This document shows, piece after piece, positions 1 through 7,548 of a stretch of DNA of 64,000 nt. Every line of letters begins with the position of its first letter. The stretch's first letter is position 1. Position numbers and translations under genes: made by a program. The notes below the pieces were generated by a model. That model was not told the origin of the DNA. It made no database searches and saw only the letters and a list, made by a program, of their open reading frames with translations. This DNA comes from Maricaulis sp034659015 (GTDB lineage: Bacteria; Pseudomonadota; Alphaproteobacteria; Caulobacterales; Maricaulaceae): contig JAYEGL010000001.1 of NCBI GenBank assembly GCA_034659015.1, positions 434,001 to 498,000 of the forward strand, given 5' to 3'.

Positions 1-1
1 C

Positions 2-178
2 ATGATCTGGGTCTCCTGGCCCAAGAAAGCGTCGAAAGTGCCGACCGACATGACCGAGGACGTCATTCGCGAGGTCGCCTTGCCGATCGATCTGGTGGAC
101 GTGAAGGTCTGTGCCGTCACCGATGTCTGGTCGGGCCTGAAACTGATGATCCCGCGCGACAAGCGCGCCGTGAACTGA
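2..178 (+). CDS. DUF3052-like protein, C-terminal part
   Basis: The frame is open at the left edge of the window and reads WVSWPKKASKVPTD, then VDVKVCAVTDVWSGLKLM, and stops at TGA 176-178. The WPKK...DVKVCAVxxxWSGLK pattern is typical of small DUF3052-family proteins, whose function is unknown. The first visible ATG (position 2) falls inside the conserved core, so I treat it as an internal methionine and the gene as 5'-truncated by the window. It ends 12 nt before sdhB on the same strand and may be co-transcribed with it. Confidence 0.7.
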   Translation: MIWVSWPKKASKVPTDMTEDVIREVALPIDLVDVKVCAVTDVWSGLKLMIPRDKRAVN

Positions 179-190
179 ACGAGGACCCTC

Positions 191-970
191 ATGGTTCAGC
201 TGACACTCCCCAAGGGCTCCCAGCCGAAAAAGGGCAAGACCCATCCCAAGCCGGACGGGGCGAAGAATACGCGCACCTTCCGCATCTACCGCTACAGCCC
301 GGAAGAAGACAGCAATCCGACCTGGGACACCTACAAGGTGGACATGGACGATTGCGGGCCGATGGTTCTCGACGCCCTGATCTGGATCAAGAACAATGTC
401 GATGCCTCGCTGGCCTTCCGCCGGTCCTGCCGCGAGGGTGTGTGCGGCTCCTGCTCGATGAATATCGGCGGGCGCAACACCATCGCCTGCACCACCGGGA
501 TCGACGAGTACAAGGGCACGATCACGATCTCGCCCCTGCCGCACCAGCCCGTGGTGAAGGACCTGATCCCGGACCTGACGCAATTCTACGCCCAGCACGC
601 CGCGATCAAGCCCTACCTCAAGACCGACACGCCGGCGCCGGAAAAGGAATGGCAGCAAAGCCCGGAAGACCGTGAAAAGCTGGACGGGCTCTACGAGTGC
701 ATCATGTGCGCCTCCTGCTCCACGGCCTGCCCGTCCTACTGGTGGAATGGCGACAAATACATGGGTCCGGCAGCCCTGCTGCAATCCTATCGCTGGCTGG
801 CCGACAGCCGCGACGAGGCCACCGGCGAGCGCCTGGACGACCTCAACGACCCGTTCAAGCTCTATCGCTGCCACACCATCATGAACTGCACCCAGGTCTG
901 CCCGAAGGGCCTCAACCCGGCCAAGGCGATCGGCGAGATCAAGAAGATGATGGCGGAACGGGAAGGGTAG
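191..970 (+). CDS. sdhB: Succinate dehydrogenase iron-sulfur subunit
   Basis: This is the electron-transfer subunit of respiratory complex II, passing electrons from the SdhA flavin to ubiquinone. The 259-residue product has the normal family length. The N-terminal ferredoxin domain carries CREGVCGSC plus a later Cys (C80, C85, C88, C100) for the [2Fe-2S] cluster. The C-terminal domain has CIMCASCSTACP and CHTIMNCTQVCP, the ligands of the [4Fe-4S] and [3Fe-4S] clusters. A GAGG ribosome site lies just upstream of the ATG. sdhC, sdhD and sdhA are presumably to the left, outside the window. A hairpin with a T run follows about 100 bp downstream. Confidence 0.97.
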   Translation: MVQLTLPKGSQPKKGKTHPKPDGAKNTRTFRIYRYSPEEDSNPTWDTYKVDMDDCGPMVLDALIWIKNNVDASLAFRRSCREGVCGSCSMNIGGRNTIACTTGIDEYKGTITISPLPHQPVVKDLIPDLTQFYAQHAAIKPYLKTDTPAPEKEWQQSPEDREKLDGLYECIMCASCSTACPSYWWNGDKYMGPAALLQSYRWLADSRDEATGERLDDLNDPFKLYRCHTIMNCTQVCPKGLNPAKAIGEIKKMMAEREG

Positions 971-1056
971 GTTTCCTTCCGCCTCTGGTATTTCTGGTCG
1001 CGAGCGACTAGATTAGCATCTGGAGTGAGGGCGAACCTTTCGGCCCGCCCCCTTTC

Positions 1057-1146
1057 CTAGATCCAGAATTGGACCCGGAAACGCACTAGCCAGGTGGTCC
1101 GGGTCCTTTTCATGTCTAGGGTGATGCTAAGCGGAATAATCCACAT
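1057..1146 (-). CDS. Possible 29-residue small protein
   Basis: A short reverse-strand frame starts at ATG 1146-1144 and ends at TAG 1059-1057. It encodes a basic, Trp-rich peptide that begins MWIIPLSITLDMKRTRTTWL and ends FRVQFWI. The main support is a near-perfect ribosome site, GGAGGTGA (1158-1151), 4 nt before the start. The frame overlaps the GGACCCGGA/TCCGGGTCC hairpin, so the same bases may serve as the sdhB terminator on the other strand. I recognise no family. Alternatives are a chance frame, a leader peptide, or a type I toxin-like peptide. Confidence 0.35.
   Translation of the reverse strand: MWIIPLSITLDMKRTRTTWLVRFRVQFWI
1071..1110 (+). terminator. Probable rho-independent terminator of the sdh operon
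   Basis: GGACCCGGA (1071-1079) and TCCGGGTCC (1098-1106) form a perfect 9-bp stem with an 18-nt loop, followed by TTTT (1107-1110). It lies 100 bp after the sdhB stop. The loop is longer than usual and the T run is short. Confidence 0.55.
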
Positions 1147-1305
1147 CTCATCACCTCCGGTCTAAGAGCGAGGCCGTCGCCTCGGTCGGGGTGGCCTGTC
1201 CTCCCCGAGTGCGCCGCTGGCCCGGCACTGCTGCTTCCGCTCTCAAATCGAGAGCGGGCACGCTAGCACATATACAATCAAAAGTGGCGGATGATATTTT
1301 CGCCC

Positions 1306-2154
1306 CTATTTCCCCCACGCCATCCGCTCGCAGATCCCGCGGAACATCTGCGTCAGTTCGGCGTCCGTGCCGTCATCCTTGCCGATCGTCATGGGGCGGC
1401 CGTATTGCAGGCGGTATTTCGAGCGGCGCTTGTCGATCAGGCCCTGGAAGACCGTCATGTCCTTGAGTTCCTCGCTGAACTGGGCGAGGGCGTAGTAGAG
1501 GAAGGGCATGCGCTGGCGCACGGCGAGGGGCACGACCGGCGCATCGAACTTGCGGGCCAGGCTGACCGCCGTGGGATGCCAGGGTTTCTCTACCAGGCGC
1601 CACTGTTTCCAGCTCCATTCCGACATGCGTCCGGCCGGAAAGATCACGATGCAGCGGCCGGCCTTGAAGCCTTCCATGGCCCGGCGCAGCACGTCGCGGC
1701 TCTGCATCCGGGTGCGCCGCGTGTCGCGCCACTCCACCGGCACGATGAGGTTTTCCAGACCGGGGCAGACGCGCAGCGCGTCCTGGTTGGCGAAGAACAT
1801 CATGTCGGGGCGGCGTGCGCGCAGGCTGTCCCACAGGGCGATGCCGTCGGCGATCCCGCCGGGATGATTGGCGACGACCACGCAGGCGCCGGTTTCCGGC
1901 ACATGGCTCAGCCCGTCCGTGTGAACATCCAGATCCAGATAGTCCGATGCCCAGTCCAGGCAGGCGCTGCCGGACAGGTCGGCGATGGCATCGGTCATCG
2001 TCACGGCGCGCCGGTAGCCCAGCAGCGGATAGGCGACGGCCCTGATGGCCGGCCAGACGGGTGTTTCGATCAGGCGCGGCGCGCGCTCCTCGATCAGCGC
2101 ATCCACGATATGGCGGGCGTCTTCGGGAAGACCGGTGTCGGGGCTGGCATCCAT
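1306..2154 (-). CDS. PlsC-like 1-acylglycerol-phosphate acyltransferase family protein
   Basis: The 282-residue product has the acyltransferase core. VVVANHPGGIADG matches the catalytic NHxxxxD block (here NHPGGIAD), and IVIFPAGRMSE corresponds to the usual FPEG-type substrate-binding block with Ala in place of Glu. Such enzymes move an acyl chain to a lysophospholipid or another amine or hydroxyl acceptor at the inner membrane. The acceptor cannot be told from sequence. The HPGG and FPAG variants suggest a branch distinct from housekeeping PlsC. The gene stands alone on the reverse strand, divergent from the gene at 2299. Confidence 0.75.
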   Translation of the reverse strand: MDASPDTGLPEDARHIVDALIEERAPRLIETPVWPAIRAVAYPLLGYRRAVTMTDAIADLSGSACLDWASDYLDLDVHTDGLSHVPETGACVVVANHPGGIADGIALWDSLRARRPDMMFFANQDALRVCPGLENLIVPVEWRDTRRTRMQSRDVLRRAMEGFKAGRCIVIFPAGRMSEWSWKQWRLVEKPWHPTAVSLARKFDAPVVPLAVRQRMPFLYYALAQFSEELKDMTVFQGLIDKRRSKYRLQYGRPMTIGKDDGTDAELTQMFRGICERMAWGK

Positions 2155-2298
2155 GGGGCTACGAAAGCGCCGAACGGCGCCGGGTGCAATCGCAAATGCC
2201 GTTCACATCCGAAGGGTTAACGTCCCGTTTACAAACTGGCCCGGCGATTGCGACGGGGCTGTCATGGATTAACCCCTTGTTCACGAACGGGACACGCC

Positions 2299-2955
2299 AT
2301 GACCGCAACGATGACACTGCCGGCCGGAAAGCTCCGCAAGCTGGGCGCCCGCCGCGGCCGCATCCAGGACGATGTGACGGCCGACTATCTGGGCATGGTC
2401 GTGAAGGCGGGCGATCGCACGATCCAGATCGGCGCGAGCGATCTCGGCGCGGTCTGTCTGCAGCGCGGGGCCCGGCACGAGATCGTGGCGCCGCTCGGTG
2501 CGATCGAGGCCCTGCAATCGGTTTGCGAACGACGCGGCATCCCGGCGGAAAACCTGCGCGGCGGACTGGCGGCGCGTACGCAGGGCCATGACCGTCCGAT
2601 CGATGTGGCCATCTTCGGGGCCGAAACCGGTTTTCCCGCCATGGCGGCCAATTGGCGGCATGTCTCGTCCTCGATGCGCGATGGTGGCGTGCTGATCCTG
2701 GTCGGCGCCGATCGCGGGGCCGGGGCCCGTCTGGCCGATGCGCTCGCGATGGACGATGCCTGGGTGCTGCAGGACCGCCGTTGCGGCGACGCCGCCGTCT
2801 TCCGCAAGGCCATGGCCGTGGACACCGATCGTACGCTGAAGACGCTGTCGGCCGCCGGGCGCCCGCAGCGCCGGCCGCGCGGCGTCAGCCGTCTGCCCTT
2901 CGCCGGCTTCGTCGACCGGATGCTCGGCCGCCGGGCGGTCCGTCCGGCCCGCTGA
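2299..2955 (+). CDS. Conserved-looking protein of unknown function
   Basis: The 218-residue protein starts at ATG 2299. A longer frame upstream has no better ribosome site. The middle part (IDVAIFGAETGFPAMA, then DGGVLILVGAD) has the hydrophobic strand-loop pattern of a Rossmann-like or class I methyltransferase fold, but I see no clear SAM-binding glycine motif. The C-terminal 30 residues are Arg-rich and end with GFVDRMLGRRAVRPAR. The upstream region holds GTCCCGTT (2222-2229) and AACGGGAC (2286-2293), an inverted pair bracketing the likely promoter. Function is unknown. Confidence 0.6.
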   Translation: MTATMTLPAGKLRKLGARRGRIQDDVTADYLGMVVKAGDRTIQIGASDLGAVCLQRGARHEIVAPLGAIEALQSVCERRGIPAENLRGGLAARTQGHDRPIDVAIFGAETGFPAMAANWRHVSSSMRDGGVLILVGADRGAGARLADALAMDDAWVLQDRRCGDAAVFRKAMAVDTDRTLKTLSAAGRPQRRPRGVSRLPFAGFVDRMLGRRAVRPAR

Positions 2956-3057
2956 GCCCGCGGGCACCCTAAATTCCCCCATGCGTTGATATGGGTTGTC
3001 GCAAAACTTTCACCGAATCTGTATGCAGCGGTCATGGATGCGGTCTAACCCGGCTTC

Positions 3058-3405
3058 ATGAGCGCTCGTGACGCCATATCCGGCTTTGCCGCCCTGTCGC
3101 ATCCGGTCAGGCTCGCCCTGTTCCGCACCCTGTGCGATCAGGCGCCGCAGCGGGCGTCGGCGGGTGAGCTGGCCCAGGGTTTCGACATTCCGCCCTCGAC
3201 CATGACCGGTCATCTGCAGACGCTCGAACGCGCCGGCCTGATCAAGGCGGAACGCCGCTCGCGCTTCATGCTCTATTCGCTCAACCCGGAAGGCACGCGC
3301 CGCCTGGTGCGATATTTCGTCGACGAGTGCTGTCATGGCCGGCCCGAGCTGACGGGAACCGACGCGGAAGCCGCGGCCGCTGCGGCCATGATGCAGGCCT
3401 CCTGA
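3058..3405 (+). CDS. ArsR-family transcriptional regulator
   Basis: The 115-residue winged-helix protein has the ArsR core FAALSHPVRLALFRTL near the N terminus, a recognition-helix region PPSTMTGHLQTLERAGLI and a wing rich in Arg. The C-terminal ECCHGRPEL resembles the vicinal Cys pair of one arsenite-responsive ArsR group, but the Cys that often follows is Thr here. Metal or metalloid sensing is therefore possible rather than assured. No arsenic-resistance genes lie nearby. The next gene on the same strand is mmsA, 191 bp downstream, a possible target. Confidence 0.85.
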   Translation: MSARDAISGFAALSHPVRLALFRTLCDQAPQRASAGELAQGFDIPPSTMTGHLQTLERAGLIKAERRSRFMLYSLNPEGTRRLVRYFVDECCHGRPELTGTDAEAAAAAAMMQAS

Positions 3406-3596
3406 CGACGCCCTGTCCCGGCCGGTGCATGTCTCCCGACCGGCGCTGCCGGTGTGACGGTATTCCGTCGCCGCAGCTTGGTCGCAGGCCGGGGCGTACC
3501 GACGCACCGCCTCGACACTGCGCACCGCACATACTAAGTCAGCTGCGAAACGGGCGGCGGCAGACCGCCTGCCACTGATCCACCGGGAGCGAAGAC

Positions 3597-5096
3597 ATGA
3601 CGCGCGAGATCCATCATTTCATCGACGGCAAGGCCTATCAGGGCGCATCCGGCCAGTTCGGCGACGTGTTCAATCCGAACACCGGCGAGGTGCAGGCGCG
3701 TGTCCAGTTCGCCACGACCGACGAGGTCGCCAAAGCGGTGGAAAGCGCCAAGGCGGCCCAGGTGGAATGGGCGGCCATGAATCCGCAGCGCCGCGCCCGC
3801 GTGCTGATGACCTACAAATCGCTCGTCGAGGCCGAGATGGACGAGCTGGCCCATCTCCTCTCCTCCGAGCACGGCAAGGTGGTCGCCGACTCCAAGGGCG
3901 ATCTGATCCGCGGCCTGGAAGTGATCGAGTTTGCCTGCGGCGTGCCGCATCTGATGAAGGGCGAGTATACCGAGAGCGCCGGCACCGGGATCGACGTCTA
4001 TTCCATGCGCCAGCCGCTGGGCGTGGTCGCGGGCATTTCGCCGTTCAACTTCCCGGCCATGATCCCGATGTGGTTCATGGGCATGGCGCTGGCGACCGGC
4101 AATGCGATGATCCTCAAGCCGTCGGAGAAGGATCCGTCCGTTCCCGTCCGCCTGGCCGAGCTGATGATCGAGGCCGGACTGCCGGAAGGCGTGCTGCAGG
4201 TCGTCCACGGCGACAAGTCGGCTGTCGACGCGCTGCTGCACAATGACGACATCAAGGCGGTGTCCTTCGTCGGTTCGTCCAATATTGCCCATTACATTGC
4301 CCAGACATGTGCCCAGCAAGGCAAGCGCTTCCAGGCGATGGGCGGAGCCAAGAACCACGGCATCATCATGCCGGACGCGGACATGGACCAGGTGGTCAAC
4401 GACTTCCTCGGCGCCGCCTTCGGCTCCGCCGGCGAGCGCTGCATGGCGCTGCCCGTGGCGGTCCCGGTCGGCAAGGACACGGCCGACGAATTCGTCGGCC
4501 GCATGAAGGAGAAGGCTGCCGGTCTGCGCGTCGGCGTGTCCACGGACGACAACGCCCATTACGGTCCGGTCGTCTCGGCCGCACACCGCGCCTCGATCGA
4601 AAAATGGATCCAGACCGGTATCGACGAGGGGGCGGACCTCCTGCTCGACGGCCGCGGCTTCGAGCTGCAGGGCCATGAGGGCGGTTTCTTCATCGGGCCG
4701 AGCCTGTTCGACCATGTGAAGCCGGAGATGTCGTCCTACCAGGAAGAGATTTTCGGTCCGGTGCTGCAGGTCGTGCGGGCGGACAGCCTCGACGAGGCGG
4801 CGCACCTGCCGTCCGAACACCAGTACGGCAATGGCGTGGCCATCTTCACCCGGAACGGGCTGGCGGCACGGGAATTCGCCAAGAAGGTCCAGGTCGGCAT
4901 GGTGGGCATCAATGTGCCGATCCCGGTTCCGGTCGCCTATCACTCGTTCGGCGGCTGGAAGCGGTCCGCCTTCACCGACACAAACCAGTACGGCACGGAC
5001 GGGATCCGCTTCTTTACAAAGATCAAGACGGTGACCCAGCGCTGGCCCACCGGCGATATCGGCGATCAGGCCTTCGTCATCCCGACCATGAATTAG
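3597..5096 (+). CDS. mmsA: Methylmalonate-semialdehyde dehydrogenase (CoA-acylating)
   Basis: The enzyme oxidises methylmalonate semialdehyde (from valine) or malonate semialdehyde to propionyl-CoA or acetyl-CoA using NAD and CoA. The 499-residue length fits the family. Visible blocks are ISPFNFPAMIPMW, ILKPSEKDPSVP, FVGSSNIAHYI for NAD binding, and GSAGERCMALP with the nucleophile Cys282. The C-terminal YHSFGGWKRSAFTD is also diagnostic of this ALDH branch. A GGGAG ribosome site precedes the ATG. It stands alone apart from the ArsR gene upstream. Confidence 0.94.
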   Translation: MTREIHHFIDGKAYQGASGQFGDVFNPNTGEVQARVQFATTDEVAKAVESAKAAQVEWAAMNPQRRARVLMTYKSLVEAEMDELAHLLSSEHGKVVADSKGDLIRGLEVIEFACGVPHLMKGEYTESAGTGIDVYSMRQPLGVVAGISPFNFPAMIPMWFMGMALATGNAMILKPSEKDPSVPVRLAELMIEAGLPEGVLQVVHGDKSAVDALLHNDDIKAVSFVGSSNIAHYIAQTCAQQGKRFQAMGGAKNHGIIMPDADMDQVVNDFLGAAFGSAGERCMALPVAVPVGKDTADEFVGRMKEKAAGLRVGVSTDDNAHYGPVVSAAHRASIEKWIQTGIDEGADLLLDGRGFELQGHEGGFFIGPSLFDHVKPEMSSYQEEIFGPVLQVVRADSLDEAAHLPSEHQYGNGVAIFTRNGLAAREFAKKVQVGMVGINVPIPVPVAYHSFGGWKRSAFTDTNQYGTDGIRFFTKIKTVTQRWPTGDIGDQAFVIPTMN

Positions 5097-5126
5097 CGCA
5101 TTGCGCCGGCGGGCGCGCAGGGGCCG

Positions 5127-5510
5127 TCAGGCCTCCGCGCGGCTGCTGGCGCGAAGCCATTCCAGGGCGGTTTCGCGGTCCTGGAAATAGTCGGCCGTGT
5201 CCGGCAGTTCGCCGACATGTTCGCGCACTCGCGCAAAATATTCCCGGGACCAGCGCACCGGCCGGACATAGGCCACCGGCACGCGGCTACCGATGGCGAA
5301 CAGGAAATTCTCGATCAGTTCACCGGAGAGAAGCGGCGAGGCCTGACGCTCGGTTTCCAGGCTGTCGGCGAGAATACCCGCGACTTCGTTCGCCTCGACC
5401 ATTTCGCGAACGCGTTCCGTCGCCCACCCCGCCTCGCGGCGCGTCACATGCCCGTCGGACAGGATCTCCGCAAAGCGGCCGTCCTCAATCAGGTTCACGC
5501 GGATCGTCAT
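5127..5510 (-). CDS. Small SpoIIAA/STAS-like domain protein
   Basis: The likely start is ATG 5510, giving 127 residues beginning MTIRVNLIEDGRFAEI. A slightly longer frame begins at 5528. The alternating strand/helix layout and the middle AGILADSLETERQASP followed by FAIGSRVPVAYVRPV resemble SpoIIAA-like (STAS-fold) proteins. The family assignment is tentative and the function unknown. It is convergent with mmsA and divergent from the alcohol dehydrogenase at 5771. Confidence 0.55.
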   Translation of the reverse strand: MTIRVNLIEDGRFAEILSDGHVTRREAGWATERVREMVEANEVAGILADSLETERQASPLLSGELIENFLFAIGSRVPVAYVRPVRWSREYFARVREHVGELPDTADYFQDRETALEWLRASSRAEA

Positions 5511-5770
5511 ACTACTACACCCATACACACAATTTTCTTATTGATTGGGCAGCCTACGGAGCGGTGCTCGCGCACACCAGTATTTGAAAATAAGCCGCCC
5601 GTCGGCAAGCCGCATTTTTCCGGACCCGGTTTTCGAAACGCGGGCCAAATGCGTGCGAAAACATGCGCCTGCGCCGGCGGGCAGACATCCGGTCTTGCAA
5701 AGCTTCGGGTGAAGATCGACCATGTCGGTATCCGCAGCATACCGTTAACTGTAACTGGGAGTTGCCCGGC

Positions 5771-6913
5771 ATGGCGTCCTTCGATTTCCGCACCGTTCCC
5801 CATATCCATGTCGGCGCCGGGTCGGCCGGCCGGCTGGCCGATATTGCCGCATCGCTGATCGGATCCCGAACGCGCATTTTTCTGGTGACAGACAAGGGCG
5901 TGCGCGGTCTGGGCCTGCTCGACAGGGCGGTTGCCGGGCTGGACCAGGCCGGCCTGACCGTGGCGGTCAATGACAGCGTCGTCGCCGATCCGCCTGTGGA
6001 CATGGTCCAGGCGGCGGTTGGCGAGGCCCGGGATTTTGGCGCCGAGCTGGTGATCGGCTTCGGGGGCGGATCCTCGATGGATACGGCCAAGCTGGTCGCC
6101 GTCCTGCTGGGCACCGACCAGCCCCTGCAAGAGATGTACGGGGTGGGGCAGGTGACGGGTGCGCGCCTGCCGCTGATCCTCATTCCCACGACGGCGGGCA
6201 CGGGCTCCGAGGTGACGCCGATTTCCGTCGTGACCGTGGGCGAAACGTCGAAGGTGGGCGTCAACGATCCGACGCTCTACGCCGATCTGGCCGTGCTCGA
6301 TGCCGAGCTGACCTACGGCCTGCCGCGCGCGGTAACGGCGGCGACCGGGATCGATGCCATGGTCCATTGCATCGAGGCCTATACGTCGCGGATCGAGAAG
6401 AATCCCGTCTCGGACGCCCTGGCGCTGGCCGGGCTGAAGAAGCTGCATGGGGCCATCGAGCGCGCCTGCACCGACGGCAACGATACCGAAGCGCGCGAGG
6501 ACATGCTTCTGGGCGCGCTGCTGGCGGGCCAGGCCTTCGCCAATGCACCGGTGGGGGCCGTGCATGCGCTGGCCTATCCGCTGGGCGGGATCTTCCACGT
6601 CCCGCACGGCCTCTCCAACTCGCTGATGCTGCCCCCGGTGCTGCGCTACAATGCCGAAGAGGCCGATCCGCTCTATGCCGAGCTGTCGGCCCATATCGGC
6701 CTGGCCGATCCCGGTGCCGTCGCCCTGGTCGAGGAGATGGAGCGCATCGCCGACGCGGTGAAGATCGAGACCCGGCTCAGCCAGGTCGGGGTCAGTCACA
6801 ACGACCTGCCCAAACTCGCCGAGGATGCGATGAAGGTGCAACGCCTGCTGGTCAACAATCCGCGCGAGATGACGCTCGAGGCGGCGCAGGCCTGCTACGA
6901 GGCGGTGCTGTGA
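5771..6913 (+). CDS. Iron-containing alcohol dehydrogenase
   Basis: The 380-residue group III (Fe-ADH) enzyme begins at ATG 5771, preceded by CTGGGAG. It shows the NAD-binding GFGGGSSMDTAKL, the PTTAGTGSEVTP block, and HALAYPLGGIFHVPHG containing two of the metal-ligand histidines. It would interconvert an alcohol or 3-hydroxy acid with the carbonyl form. The natural substrate cannot be named. Its stop overlaps the GTG start of the downstream thioesterase, so the two are probably translated together. Confidence 0.92.
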   Translation: MASFDFRTVPHIHVGAGSAGRLADIAASLIGSRTRIFLVTDKGVRGLGLLDRAVAGLDQAGLTVAVNDSVVADPPVDMVQAAVGEARDFGAELVIGFGGGSSMDTAKLVAVLLGTDQPLQEMYGVGQVTGARLPLILIPTTAGTGSEVTPISVVTVGETSKVGVNDPTLYADLAVLDAELTYGLPRAVTAATGIDAMVHCIEAYTSRIEKNPVSDALALAGLKKLHGAIERACTDGNDTEAREDMLLGALLAGQAFANAPVGAVHALAYPLGGIFHVPHGLSNSLMLPPVLRYNAEEADPLYAELSAHIGLADPGAVALVEEMERIADAVKIETRLSQVGVSHNDLPKLAEDAMKVQRLLVNNPREMTLEAAQACYEAVL

Positions 6914-7338
6914 TCGAGAAACGCGAACGCAGCGCCTATCCGCGCGTGCGGGCCATTCCGACGCGCTGGGCCGACAACGACATCTACGGTCACGTCAACA
7001 ATGCCGCGTATTACGGCTTTTTCGATACGGCCGTGAACTGTTTCCTGATCGAGGAGGCCGGGCTCGACATCCATGCGGGCGAGGTGATCGGGCTCGTGGT
7101 GGAGACAGGCTGCAACTATTTCGCGGCGCTGGCCTATCCGGAGACCGTCGAGGCGGCGGTGCGCGTGGCGCGGATCGGCACGTCCTCGGTCACCTACGAA
7201 ATCGGCCTGTTCCGCGAGGGCGAGCCGCAGCCGGCGGCGCAGGGACATTTCGTGCACGTCTATGTCGACCGCGAGACCCGGCGCCCGGTAGGCTTGCCGG
7301 CGCCCATGCGGGCGGCGCTGGAGGCGATACATGCGTGA
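6910..7338 (+). CDS. Acyl-CoA thioesterase, 4HBT hot-dog family
   Basis: The 142-residue product starts at GTG 6910, which overlaps the TGA of the alcohol dehydrogenase (6911-6913). TRWADNDIYGHVNNAAYYGF is the signature of 4-hydroxybenzoyl-CoA/YbgC-type thioesterases, with the catalytic Asp in WADND. It would hydrolyse a short or aromatic acyl-CoA in the cytoplasm. The pairing with an alcohol dehydrogenase suggests a shared metabolic route, which I cannot identify. Confidence 0.88.
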   Translation: MIEKRERSAYPRVRAIPTRWADNDIYGHVNNAAYYGFFDTAVNCFLIEEAGLDIHAGEVIGLVVETGCNYFAALAYPETVEAAVRVARIGTSSVTYEIGLFREGEPQPAAQGHFVHVYVDRETRRPVGLPAPMRAALEAIHA

Positions 7339-7429
7339 GGTGGAACGACCGGTCTGGCTTTGGGGCGCCGCCCTGGCGACGTTGGCGCTGGCCGTGGCGG
7401 CGATAGTGCGCCTGTGGCCGGCCGCGTGA
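7331..7429 (+). CDS. Possible 32-residue membrane peptide
   Basis: ATG 7331 lies inside the last codons of the thioesterase gene, overlapping it by 8 nt. The frame runs to TGA 7427-7429. The product has a charged N terminus (MREVERPVW) and a hydrophobic segment of about 20 residues ending in VRLWPAA, fitting a single transmembrane helix. Translation could be coupled to the thioesterase gene. The evidence is the overlap and composition only, and no family was recognised. Confidence 0.35.
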   Translation: MREVERPVWLWGAALATLALAVAAIVRLWPAA

Positions 7430-7509
7430 AAAAGGGGACAGGTGGAATTGACGTGCACGGCGGCCGGTTGCCGCGGACTGCGGTGCGTCAATTCCACCTG
7501 TCCCCTTTT
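7430..7509. repeat. Long perfect inverted repeat with A and T ends
   Basis: A perfect 24-bp arm at 7430-7453, beginning AAAAGGGGACAGGTGG, is repeated inverted at 7486-7509, with a 32-bp GC-rich centre. AAAA before and TTTT after make it a plausible bidirectional terminator between the thioesterase block and zapE. The arm sequence resembles widespread REP-like or miniature mobile palindromes, an identification I make from memory only. Confidence 0.8.
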
Positions 7510-7548
7510 CCATTGACCTTCGCAGCCGCAGCACCCAAGCCTTGGCGC

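Larger units (their letters stand above)
971..1305. other. Structured gene-poor interval after sdhB
   Basis: This 335-bp gap holds several inverted repeats. TTAGCATC at 1013-1020 pairs with GATGCTAA at 1123-1130. A GC-rich hairpin lies at about 1029-1050. The sdhB terminator-like hairpin is at 1071-1106. A perfect 8-bp stem, CCGCTCTC/GAGAGCGG, occupies 1237-1257. The outer TTAGCATC pair encloses most of the reverse-strand 29-codon ORF listed separately. No known RNA family was recognised. A small structured RNA is possible but not shown. Confidence 0.5.

Noticed and set aside
971..1305. A known small RNA such as SRP RNA, 6S RNA or a riboswitch in the gap after sdhB
   Set aside because: I could pair several stems but found no conserved core of any RNA family I know. 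It is reported only as a structured interval.
2215..2293. A CtrA cell-cycle box (TTAA-N7-TTAA) upstream of the gene at 2299
   Set aside because: TTAACGTCCCGTTTA differs from the consensus in the second half and no other boxes are nearby. It is too weak to annotate.
7430..7509. A transposon or insertion sequence at the perfect inverted repeat
   Set aside because: The 32-bp centre cannot encode a transposase and no target duplication was evident. It is listed as a repeat only.
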